From Aporrectodea caliginosa (lineage: Eukaryota > Annelida > Clitellata > Crassiclitellata > Lumbricidae), in NCBI GenBank assembly GCA_020284085.1, contig JACEVL010000494.1, positions 111,001 through 175,000 of the forward strand: 64,000 bases of DNA, written 5' to 3'. The notes beneath the pieces are model-generated. The model had not been told where the DNA came from. It made no database searches and worked only from the letters and a program-made list of their open reading frames with translations. A program made the translations under genes and the position numbers. Shown piece after piece: positions 44,721 to 57,566 of the stretch (position 1 is its first letter; each line of letters begins with the position of its first letter).

Positions 44721-47640
44721 ACATTCGGCCAGAGAGATCATACCGACATCACACCGTAGTTATTGAAGTTGATGATCGAGTCTAGTAAAAAGAAAACTGA
44801 TATTTGAAGAAGTTGACCTGATTATTAAGTAACTTTTCACCTAAGATTAATTAGTAAGATTGAAATAGTAACACCGCAAAGTCGAATCTTTCAACCTTAA
44901 TATTTTTACTATTTTATGGATGTATATAAAGTGCCGGCCTTCGCAGTTTGGTTAGCACAGAGAGCATGCAGTAGAGATAGCATGCAATAGAGAAAGCGTA
45001 TACAGTAGCCCAGTGGAGGAAAGTGAAAGTTGGTATGATGTTTGATTGAAGAGAAAACGCGACGGGAGACGATCATAGCAGCATACATGACGTTGAGTGA
45101 AGTCTTCAGCCACTTCTATCCGTCGTCGGTCATAGCTTTGTAGATTGTATTGGCCAATGGCTATGCCAGTTACAACATGCACCATAAAAGATCATTTTGT
45201 AGGCATCATCATCGTCATCATTAGTAATAGTATTGTATCAATGCAGCTGTCGTTGCTGTTGTTGCTCTTATTGCTGTTGCATCTGTTCGTTATAGCGTAT
45301 GTTGTCGGCTGTTGTTAGTCGGATGAAAAGGAAGAATTGTAGCTTACAATTATTGTTTCCTACTGATACAGTTCGATTGCAGCTAAGTTTGAAATCATCC
45401 GTCATTTTGAAGACCAGAAACTCAATGATGCCGTAGTCTGACGTTATCTGAGATTCTGTCTTGGTGGAGATTAGTGGGACTGCAAACTAGTCTTATGGAA
45501 ATGAAATATCAGAGGTTTTCCAACAACTTTTTTGTATTTCTTTAAATGTATAAAAGTTTAATGATGAAATCTAAAAGAAACTATTCAGCTAATTATTTAC
45601 AAAAAACAATATCCGACAACAATTCTACCCATTTAGTCAGATATCCTCACAATCGAATTAGAGTCAGAGGTATCTTTACGCATCCTGACACAGTCATCAA
45701 GTTCCTAGATATAGGCTAACTACATGTAACCGACTCAGAATTAGAATCGAGTAAGAATATTAGCCTACCCCAATGTCAATTCTTAGACTAAAAAGCATTA
45801 GGCGCTTGGAGAATTCTATTCTGTTCTTCTGTCTTATCAATATTCTGTTATGCCTTTGGAACTAGCTAGCGTCCGTTTGATGTACAAACATCAACCTCCT
45901 TGTAACTGCTCTCTGAACCCAAACAACGACTTGTTCACTTGCTTTTGAGTCTTAAACTCGATGAATGCCTTTCACACTTACATCCTCCTATACTTCATCA
46001 GTGCATATTATATTCATCCATAATGTGTTGCATCCGATACATCGTGTGCTTGTTCAATCGGCAAACCTCACAAAGGCATTGGCTCGTCTATTTTCTCTTT
46101 CATACGACGTGACATGAGTCAAACACCGATCGGCATCGACAAGAACTACGGTTTATTTTCTCACCAGTCAGCGAAATTTTCTCTTCTGATGCTTTTTGAT
46201 ACAAGTCTTGCTTTGCGTATATTTTCTGCCTAACGAAATTAATTGTTGACGAAAGTTTATTTTCTTTCCACTCAGTTTGATTTAAATCTTCTCAGATGTT
46301 TACGTGTAAATGGAAGAATGTGCTCCAAAAGGAACTTTCCTTTGAAACAGAACATCTTGTAACCCATGCATTCGAGTGTCTCTGGTTTGCGTTTGCATAA
46401 ACTAGCGATCTAATAATTATTGTCGGCTGATAATATTGATGAAAGACATCAAGTGGTGATGATGATGTATCTCTTCTTCCTCTGCTCAGATACCTGAGAT
46501 CGGTTCTCTTTCTTTTCACAATATAAAGACGACTTTTAACAAGACTTCACTTTCCTATTTTCCTTTCCTACTGCAATATCACCGGGATATAAAATCGAGA
46601 TTAGTTTATCCTTGATCGGCTGTTCAAGAGAACACCATGTAAAACTGTAAGGAAATTACTCTGTGGTACCTGTATGACGCGATGAAAATCACCATGCAGA
46701 CTTTATCGTGGTCTTTCCTGTGCTAATTCCGTGTAGAGTAAACAACCTAGACCTCTAGAACTGCCACAGGACAAACAACAAACGGTCGGATCGATGGATC
46801 TCATTCTGCATAATTGCTTCAGAAACAACTCTTCTGTTCGCACTACATTTGCATAGACGAGTAAACGACGCTCACTATGTTATAATGGATCTAATTCTAA
46901 CAGGATGCATACTCGACCAATTCTTCCACATAAAAGATCAGAAGACATACTTAGAAGACTTCGATCTAGGTTGTCAGCCGTTGCTTATGACTGACCACTG
47001 TGACGAGTCACGTTCTAAACGAATCAACGGCAGAACATTCGGTACGTGACAATGCTACACAGTCACTTTGTCCTGTTCTAACCGGACATTTACGTAGGAC
47101 TCTAAAACACTGAAATCGAAAACGACACATCGCATTAATCAGATGAAACGCAAATGTTTAGTCCATAATTCAGGCAGAGGAATTTCTTTTTTATCATATC
47201 TGAAGAATTTCATGACGTCGTTGTCGTTGTACAGAAGGTGAAAATCGTTGTTTCTTTGTTTGACACAGAGGCAGTGAAAGTCGGGTGTGAAAAGGTGCGA
47301 TTTCGAACCTAATCGAATCGAGAATCTTGGCTTCGCTGACAGGTTCAGTTGTATGGAATAATGGCCGGATGGGATGAAGAACATTAGGCCAAAATGTCTT
47401 CTATATCAGTTAAATTGCAGAAATGTATGAATAAAAGACGGAGCGCTTCTCAGTTATGGCCATTCAGGATTAATCTCTGGCGAAGTGCTGGTCAACGAAA
47501 ACTAAACTTGGCAGGATGCGAATTACAGTTACTGTCGGATTCTACCTTATATTCTACAACGTATACCAGCCGCAATGAAGAAAATCGTGCTTAGAAAGCA
47601 GCGTCCACTTCTTTTCTGTTGTCGTCGTTGTTCGGACTAT
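44721..47640. other. intergenic between convergent genes, no gene seen
   Basis: Small frames exist but none has family similarity or splice context. The last few hundred bases before 47641 should contain the 3' UTR of the voltage-sensor gene, but I see no clear minus-strand AATAAA close to its stop. Confidence 0.4.
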
Positions 47641-48545
47641 TCATATATTATTGGGTGCGCAGTCGGAGGAAGAGGAGGGTGACCTGTCGGTGACTGTCTT
47701 CTTGCAGTCGGATTCATTGGCAACCGATCGATGATCTAAGTCCTGCGCCTCCTGATTCTCCTGCTCCTCCTCCTGCTCCTGCTCTTCCGTCCAATTAGTT
47801 AGGTTTCCGTCGTCCATTGGACCTGGAAGAGTCTTATCATCTGACGCTTGACAAGCATTCTGAGTTTCAGTCTTCCAGTCAGTGGCATTGGCATCGGAAG
47901 TGTTATTGGTGTTGTGCCCTGTTTCTTCTTCCGTGGCATTAACACCGGTGAAAGAGGGTAAGTCGTCGTCGTCTTGCGGATGATCATCGCCTTCTACGTC
48001 TGAACTTCCGTCGATGAGTATATGGACCCCTGAACTGTTGACTGGACTGCTGCCACCGCCGATGGGTGTCTGGACGCGAGGGTCGTCGGCCATATTTGGT
48101 GCTGACGACGGGTCCTCTTGGTCATCATCCTTTGCCATCATCGAACCAGGGCCATCTTCATTTGTTTCGATGACCGGCTGGTGGTGGTGGTAGGTCTTTG
48201 AACCGGCGCCATACTGCTTCCGTCCTCCGGACTTTGCGTACGCCATTTTACGTTGCTTGCCACCGGAAGTGGAGGCGGCGAAACTGTCCTGAATGATGGG
48301 AAGGCTTTCGATTCGTGGTAGGTTGCTTCCGGATTGCTGGTGCTGGAGGTGATGTCGTTGAGAGGAGCGCTGAGCCGCCTGGTCCTTGGCCTTTAGAGGA
48401 GGACCTATGACCTTTGGTAGGGCGAGACCGTCTTCGTCTAAGAGTCGTGGTCGGTAGATACCAGACGACATGAGCATCGTCATACTGACCGACAGACGGG
48501 CAACGGACGACAGAGCACAGAGCGTCGTATTCACCTGACGATGGT
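47641..48545 (-). CDS. voltage-sensor gene terminal exon: long acidic tail
   Basis: After acceptor gttgtag the frame continues 300 codons to TGA (47641-47643). It includes GIYRPRLLDEDGLALPKVIG early, then mostly low-complexity Ser/Asp/Glu/Asn sequence, ending SSDCAPNNI. No known domain; likely disordered cytoplasmic tail. Confidence 0.8.
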
Positions 48546-51500
48546 CTACAACAACAACGACCAACGATCAGTCAATGCCTAACTTCACAGACAGTTTAAA
48601 CACAATTCAATTATAGCACAGAGGTGCATTGTATTAAGACTTAAAATTTTGAAATTATCACTTCAAAGTAATTAACATATGACAATAAATTAACCAAAAT
48701 TTCTTAGGTAAGTTTACATGCAGGCTCATCTTAACACTTATATAACGACTCTTAAGGTTCTGCTACCTGTTGTAGTAGCCGATTTTTCTAGGCAAACAAA
48801 GAATGATACCAGCGGGCACGTGGGAGTTGGAGTGAGTAGCGAGAGATGATGTGACTTACGTCTGGGTGCACAGGCAGCAATGTCTGAATCGGTGATTCCT
48901 GCCTTCGTACAAAGGTCCTTCAAAGCTTCGATCTGTTTCTGAAAGAAATCAAGATGCAAACTGTAGACTCATCAACCGGAACCAATAACTGTTCCTGGTG
49001 GCTACGACTGCCTCCTCCTCCTTCCTAACGAATGCCCAGAATGTGCGGATTTCTCGCACCAAGACACGAACCCAGATCGATGATAGATATGGTCCTCTTG
49101 TTAAGAATACACAAGCAGTCTTTTAAGTGAAGTAGGAATGATGTCTAAAAGCTTCTAATGCTGCAGTTTGGATGTTCAAAATTTGTAAAAAAAAGCTCTT
49201 CGTCGTCCGGCAAGTTTGCGATAGAATAACTAGAGTTGAACTGAGCGATCACGAGCGTCTACCATTAGCCCACAGTTAGAAATTCTGTCTAGCCAAAGAT
49301 GTGGCTGTAATTCCCAAATACGACTAATAGCGACTTGGACGACACTTGGAAATATCGATTGGTTGACGGCCCCAACCAGAATAGATTGCTGTCTTTTGCA
49401 CAAATGAAGGACGCTGCAACTTCTGACTATATACACAGTACATACAGTATGTCGTTTGCTCCAGTCTAGCGTAGATTTTGGACGTTACTATTAGTTTTCA
49501 GTGACATGGCACACAGTATGTTACATATGTCACTTAACATGAAAATATTTCAGCAGTGATACTAAATGTTCCGTGAACGAAAAATAATAATCTTAAATAA
49601 AAATAATTAATTAAAAATAATATTCTTAAGACAAAACAGAGAGTGAATTATGCGTATACTGACTTTATCTTTTTCCGATTCCTAATGTTTGTTTTGGTCT
49701 GAGGCATTAAAAATTATTTGACAACGACTTAGATTTCCGTTTTTGTCGCTTCTGAATGATAGATTCGCGACATCGTTTCAGTATAAGTTAAACCGACGAC
49801 CCAGCATTGCATCAAACTACCATGATCGAGTCAAATGATAATACGTTGAGTATCTGGTATAGTTCCTGTAAAGCCTTTATACCGTTTTTGCGTGTCTTTC
49901 TTCTTCGAAGGACTCCATCTTCTTCTCTGCTGTTCTTCGTGCTCTCTTCTGAAGACGAATGCGAAATTCCTGACGCTGTTTGACGGTCACAACGATTCCT
50001 AAAACATTTTCCTCCATCTGCATCACACAACACTCAGCAACACATATATAGAGGATTAGAGAAGCAAAGAAGCTACTACTGAAAATCCACAACAAAATGA
50101 GAGGCATGCCTAAGTTTTCTTGACCAGACATGAGACATACGTCATCGAAAGGAAACCTAAGGAGCTTTACGATCAAATCTATCTATCTACCATGATATCT
50201 AGACAGATATCTAGATATCTAGATACGTATCTAGATATCTATCTAGATATATCATCCATCTCAATCTCTCTTTATCGTTTTTTATATCGCATGTCTTCGT
50301 CCATTGAACAGTCAGTGACATCCTTGACGTTTCTCCAGTGATAGATAGATTGCTCTTTAACATCTCCATACATTGAGCATCAGACACCAATATTCGGTTC
50401 CTTCACTAAAAAAAACTGATTGTCATGGTTTTAGAAGCTGAACTGATTGCACGGATGAAAAAGCCGTCATACCATCCACAACCCTGGCTATTCGCCACAG
50501 CAACAGAATGACAAGAACTGCAGCCGCCTTCGGTCCCTCCTCACCAGAAACGCCGCCCAGAAAGATCAGGTCAATTGCAAAGGACGCCATAATGATTTTT
50601 GCATCGAAAATCTAAGAACAACAACGTCCCATTTAAGAAATCTTAACAAAATATATATTTTAAGCATGTAGAATAAAGTCAAAATCAAGATGCCTCTGAC
50701 GATATGGTGATGATGGCCAATATATATTCATTTAGGAATGGTTTATCGTCTGTGAAGTATCCTGGGGATATAGTTAGGCCTAGTATCATCTTTGTCCGAT
50801 ACTTTATAATGATGCGGTCTGGGACGCAAGTTATATTGACACTGAAATATTGATGGAACAAACTTCGTAGACAAGTGAAACATTGTCAATAACTGCTCTG
50901 AATATATTGTCCCTCAGCCGCCTCAACCATTGATTCTATCCGCTCAGGTTTTGATGTCAAGAAGTTCAGTCTATGCATTTTGGTGCATGATTATAATTTG
51001 CATCATACCCATCGTCATTGCTATTAATACCAATTCTAAAATGACTTAATGACGGTTGGCAGCGTGTCAAAGAAACGTCAACGTCTCAAAGTGGCACACG
51101 CCCACATAACGTGCCTGCTGCTAGTCACAATGATCATGATGACCGGTGAAACTCGAGAAGCCAGGCATCGTCCGTTAGATGAGTAGAATGTTGTAGAGTT
51201 GTCTGACTAGGGTTGTAAGAGTTCAATAGTTGTCTGATGAATCGCATGACGCGGGTCCATTGAATCGCATCAGTGTCTAATTCTCAGCGCCACCTTTAAC
51301 AACTTATGCTGCTTAATGACAGAGACAATCGTGCGCAGACAACTTTTCCAGAGGTTGATACACAGCCGCTAAAACTGCGATTGTAAGATAACAAAATGCG
51401 CTCCTTAAATATCGTGGGCTGCCTCCACTGAGTTAAAGTGATCAACAAGATTCGCCAAGAGATCTCTTTAAGAATTAAAACTCAGTTGCTGTATACAATA

Positions 51501-54500
51501 TTTCCTCGTTGAAACAATGACGCATATTGTACACAGCGTTTGATAGGAATCAACTCGCGCTATACAAATGCTGGACTATACGTTGCATGAATGAGTATGC
51601 AGTTGTTTCATTCATATATTCATTCGATGAAATCTCTACAATTTATGCAACGTTATTATTTTGTCAAGACGTCATAATAACAGGTAGAATGTTAATACAT
51701 TAGAACATCTTACCTCTATCTTGTGTTTCACGAAGTTCTTTCCCATGGCAATAATCTTAACTAACACCTGAAACATGTTTATACATTATATTGTAAGTAG
51801 CGCCTACACTACTATTTGTAAGTAAAAATAGTTTATTTATAATTTACGTTCTTTAAATTTGTTAACTCGTATAAGAAAAGATGCACATAAAACACTGTAA
51901 ATTGAATCAGCATTGATGCCTAGAGCAAGTTAAGGTGATGACAAACACAGTCGCATAACTCTCGTGGAAACCGTATCGGCAAGTAAGGCCTACAGTAGTC
52001 TAAGATTTATCAGGGCATTCTAATGCCTATGCATTTTTGAAGAAAATGATTAAAAGATTGATGGGGAGTGCTGTTCGACATGAATCGAAGACACGGAACA
52101 GAGAGAACACACGAACTTTGAAGCCAGTCTATAAAATGATTGTTATGAACGGGAACAAAGCGAATTTAAATGGGAAGACTGTTCCCGAAAGACGGTCCAA
52201 CGGGGAGAAGCACCGATTAACAGCTAGGTGTTGAAAGGCGGGAACGGGGAACAACGAGATGGGCCAGAAGATAAGAGGCAGAGCTGCCCACTAACTGCAT
52301 TTGCGGTATACAAAAGAGCGGAAAGTCAACGAGAACGTTGCAGCGATCTAGGAGAGAAAGGATAAAGGAGTTAACGAGTGTAATAGCGGACTCACAGGGA
52401 CTCTGGTCTAACTCACAACTATAAAAATTGATCTGTAGATGCTGTTCATTTGGACGGCCAGCTTATCCGTCTAGAGGTACGCTAATATTTCAAACAATGC
52501 CCATGGAGAGGAGGAGAGGAGAGAGAGGAGAGGAGAGGAGAGGAGAGGAGAGGAGAGGAGAGGAGAGGAGAGGAGAGGAGAGGAGAGGACAGGACAGGAC
52601 AGGACAGGAGAGAGGACAGGAGAGGACAGGAGAGGAGAGGAGAGGACAGGAGAGGAGAGGAGAGGAGAGGAGAGGAGAGGAGAGGGAGGAGAGGAGAGGA
52701 GAGGAGAGGAGAGAGAGGAGAGGAGAGGGAGAGGAGAGGAGAGGAGAGGAGAGGAGAGGAGAGAGGAGAGGAGAGGAGCCAGGGAGAGGAGAGGAGAGGA
52801 GAGGGAGAGGAGAGGAGAGGAGAGAGGAGGAGAGGAGAGGAGAGGAGGAGAGGAGAGGAGAGAAGAGAAGAGAAGAGAAGAGAAGAGGAGGAGAAGAGAA
52901 GAGGGGAGAATAGAGGAGAGGAGAGGCGTGGTATTGATGCATCTAGACGATAAGGACGATACAGTCAATCGATGATCCTGAGACAGATGGTCAGAGTTGC
53001 TGGCCATCCATGCGACTGATGCTGTCGCCTGAGACCATCTCAGTTCCTCCTCTGAACTGAGTTGACCTCCTGAGATGTGGTCAGCAAATAACAGTCGCAT
53101 TGTATGCGTACAAGCAACGGATATATTTACACATGTATTGTGACACAGTCGTTACATAGATATAATCTATAGTCGCTTTATACATACATCACTTTTGAGA
53201 AGTAACCGAGGGCGCTACATTAAATGTCTCGATACATACATACATTATTACATTCATTCATTCATTCATTCATTCATTTATGCATAACCATATATAAATT
53301 TAGAGTCTTTCATTTGGTGCATGTAATATGTACAAGACGGATAGCCTACATAGACTTAAAGGAAACAGTTTCGTATATTACGTAACACAGACAGACATCT
53401 TGTTGAGGAAATGTTTTTCTTTAAAAATAAAAGTGTTAGGGATGTTTCGGTCTGTGTAAGTGGCTGTTCCAGTCTTATCTTAGACCTACTGCGTATATCC
53501 AAGAGCTGAAAACATGGTTCTTACGCCAGCAACAATTAACTGAAGTCTTCCATGAACACGACGTAGAACAACGATAAAACTGCATCAGTAGCTGTAGGTC
53601 TATGTATATAATCACAGGCCTACATGTACAATGTACATTGGGTGTTAATGCTCCATTTGTGTATGTGATGTATGTACGGGTAGTGGCCGAAGTTATGTTC
53701 GACAGCGCAGTGGGCCACCATATTAATTTGATTATTCTTGCAGCGGGCCGCTGTGTGTGCCCGTGTGCTCGTGAGTAGGTGTGTGTGGCTGCTGTGTGTG
53801 TGTGTGTGACCGGTGACCGATCGATTTTCTGTCATGGCCGCCCAGACGATTTGTTTTCCCCGCATCGTAGGGCTTCTTCGCTGGCTGCTGGTCGTGGTGG
53901 CAGCGGCAGCGGCGGATGAGGATGTGTGGCTGTGCGGCTGTTGGAGGGATTTCTTCTCCGTGCACTGGTCGTCCGTCGTCCGTCCGTCCTTCGGTCGGTC
54001 GGTCGTTCGGTCGTTCTCTTAAGTCGTACGTACAGTCGTCGTCAGTGGGTGTACGGCGTGAAACGTGATTTGCAGGGAGCCAAACGTCATTTCTTCGCGG
54101 AGCTTCCGAAATGCGAACAGACGACGCAGAAGAAAAAGACAATTAAATGCGTAATCATCTGCTCTGCCTATAAACCTCCTCCACTTCCTTCTCCTCTTCC
54201 TCCTCTTCCTAATTCTTCGCATCCTCCATACATTTGGCTTCCGTTTTCCTACTATTGTACGAAATGACATCCTAGTGAATGATTGTCGAGCAGTGTTTCA
54301 TTTGGTGCGGTGTATAATGTAAACAAAAGATGGCCAAACACATAACCTGCGGAACACCAAATGTGTCAACAAAGCACTAAATAAATAATTACCATCTCAA
54401 TAAAATTTTACTGAATGAGTGCGTGAACTAAGGTAAGATTCTTTGCCACCATTCGGCTCCCCGAAACTGCCGGGGGGTGGCTGCTTATTGCCTTCACATT

Positions 54501-57500
54501 CCGACTCTCTGTTGATGCTCTGCCTCTCTCGTTCTTAACATTAGAAATCTCTAGAGAGATTTTAGCAATAAGCTAGTTCAGCATTACCAAGCGCATGCGC
54601 AGCCATTACTTTTATATAGGTCAACCGTTCATAAACAAACAGAATGGTGCCGTTAGCGATATTGCTATGTGTTTTAAATTTACTATAAACTAGTAGGCCC
54701 TATCGAATAATTAATACAATAAAATATTTTGTGATATTTGCGTCAAACTAGATCATAGCAATATCGCAAACGGCACCATTCTGTTTGTTTATGAACGGTT
54801 GACCTCTATAAAAGTAGTGGATGCGCGTGCGCATTGGTAATGCTGAACTTAGCTTATTATCCGTTTCTCATTGCTAGAGGGTTCCTTCCCATTATCTGCA
54901 TTAGCTCATGCCATAGTTCATCCTCTGCTTGAAAAACCTTCTTCTGACCCGATGACCTGCCAAATTACTAATCCATATCAACTTTGAATTTCACGTCCAA
55001 AATTCTTGAACGGCTAGTTATGAATCGTACGCAAGTCCACCAACTAAAATTAATCTCCCCTTGAAGTCTGCAACTCTGCATACTGTAAATTTAATTCAAC
55101 CGAATTGAACTTCTTGCTGTTCGTAATGACATCATGTGCTTTACGGATAGTGATAATTAGGTGACAGCACTTCTTCTTCCTGACTTGTCTACTGCTTTTG
55201 ATGGACCTTTTTTTTGCATCGTCTCCATTTCTGGTTTGGGGTCTCTGGTCCTGCACTGAATTGCTTTATCTTAGTCCACGAACTCAATCAGTATAATTTT
55301 ATTGAAATGGTAATTATTTATTTAGTGCTTTGTTGGCACATGTGGTGTTCCGCAGGTACGTGCTTCGTCATCTCTTGTTTGCATTGTACACTGATGTACA
55401 TAGCACCAATTAGAAACATTGCTCAACATTGCATTCAATGGAAAATCTTTTTTACTGATTATACTTAGCTCTATATTTTATTTGAAGTCTGTCTTGGCCC
55501 TCTTGGGATTCGTCTGTGTTCTCCATTGCCTTGGGGGAGGTGCAATCTTGGATGGCGGCCTATAAACTTCTTCTTAACCCATAAAAGACTAAATGTTTGT
55601 TACTGGGCACTCCATAGCAACTTAAGAAATGTTTATAGCTTGAATCATTTTCTAATTCAAGTGAATCATTTTCTAATTCAAGTGAATCATTTTCTTATTC
55701 GTCTGATGGCGCTCGTAGCCTTTGGACGTTGATTTTGATTCTACTATGTAGCTTACCCAATAGGGGCCTATGTGAATAATGTTTATAAGTCGTCATAGAC
55801 TCTATAGTCTATACTATTCATGACATAGCCTATTATGTAAAATTAGGCGTTAAGTCCTGTGTCTGCAAAGACTCTGGCAAACGCATTTTTTCTCGAGTCG
55901 TCTTGAATACTTTAACTCGTTTCTTGTTGGATGCACAAATTAGACGTACTGAAACTCCAGAGTTCAGAACTCTTTGGCTAGAGCCACAAGTAATACGTCA
56001 AAATATAAATTTACAACCTCTGTGCTTAAATCTTTGCATTGCTTCCTGTTCAACAGAAGATTTATTTCAAATTTATAAAACATTGAACTCTGGCCAACCA
56101 CGATATATGAAATCAGTCTTTATTTTCTAGACTTATCATTATTCGACCAGGTCATTTTGAGCATTCTTATCTGGTCCCAAGACAAACTTAGTGCTGGTGA
56201 ACTAGCTTTTGCTTTTTACTAGACCTTGCTAGATTTTGAAACTCTCCACCGTTTTTCTTCTTTGTGTTTAGTTGCTTAGCCTATGTTACTTCGTTGACCA
56301 TTGACGACTTGCCCTTGTCTCTCTGTCTATTGCTCTGCTTACAGCATGGTTTTTGTGCGCTATAAGTTGAAGCGCGATAAAGTTGCTCATGCATTATTTT
56401 TTTTAGTTCTTCCTTCTATTATTTGCGTTCCTCTCAACAACGTAAGTCGCGTTTTCTTTACGGTTTCCCAATAGGAACGTCTTATGTACGTTATACGACG
56501 TCTTTAAAATGGTCCCATATGACAATTCAGATGAAGCCCATAATTATGGGAATATTGTCATATGGTCTTCACAAGTCCAGCATGTGACGCTGTTGCTGTT
56601 GGGTTCTGCGTAAAATCCATAAAGCCATTCTTGATAATTTTGCAGCTAAAAACGTCCATGAATTATTGGCCTTCCAAGTGGAGATGAATCCTGACCTGAG
56701 GAGATGGAGGGATGGAGAGGCCTGGAAGATAAGGAAATGAAGACAAAATGGTGGTTGGGAAGAGAGTGAATTGATCTTCACATGCGGCTTGCAGAAATCA
56801 GACTCAAATCTACTATTTTCCGCCCATCTAATCTCACGTATCCTGAAGTTCTGCACATAGGAGGGCTTATTCTTTAACTTGGGTAATGAATATCTTACGT
56901 TATATCTATAGAGACGCAGTACTGTCCTCCTTTACCTCGGCTTGGCAAGGCTCAGGGTTCGTGTCTAAAGCAGAGTTTGATCCTACCTACCTCACCCACT
57001 TTCATTTAACTGATTTCCTGTCAATGCGCTGGTTTTAACGACTTGGCTTATTTTGATGTTGAAGAAATCTAGAGATGACGACTTACGTTATACCGTGGTA
57101 ATACCAAGAGATTAAAATCAAGACTGGACATTATAGGAACCGTTGAAAGTGAATTAACAAAAGGTCGAAGTGTAACGACATTTGGCAAACATCGATGACA
57201 ATGAGAATCGCACGAATAGTCGCAGTTTTAAAATAGTCACTGCTTATATGAACACCTAACCAAGCAAAATCATTAACGATTTTATTATGTACAGAAAAGG
57301 ATGATGATGAAGACGACGGCGACGTTGCAGCTGCTGCTGGAACAACAGCTGTTGCTGGAACAACAGCTGGACGAGGGTTTGAATTGCTTCAGACAATGCA
57401 ACTAATAATAATAACAACGGTGAGGTGAAGCTCTTCTTCTCCTGTTTTCACAATGATGATGATAGCCATTATAATCAATCAAGAGGAAGACAGGAGGAAA

Positions 57501-57523
57501 GGAGAAGGATGATGATGATGATA

Positions 57524-57566
<43 letters not shown>

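Noticed and set aside
46849..47384. Short frames just downstream of the voltage-sensor stop
   Set aside because: No similarity and no splice signals; more likely 3' UTR or intergenic DNA.
52428..53100. Long Arg/Glu/Gly and Ser/Leu/Pro open frames
   Set aside because: They arise from the (GGAGA)n polypurine tract; the amino-acid content is purely repeat-driven.
53813..54022. Plus-strand frame that begins like a signal peptide (hydrophobic LLVVVAAAAA run)
   Set aside because: It is short and antisense to the voltage-sensor intron; downstream sequence becomes repetitive Ser/Val/Arg with no cleavage-and-domain pattern.
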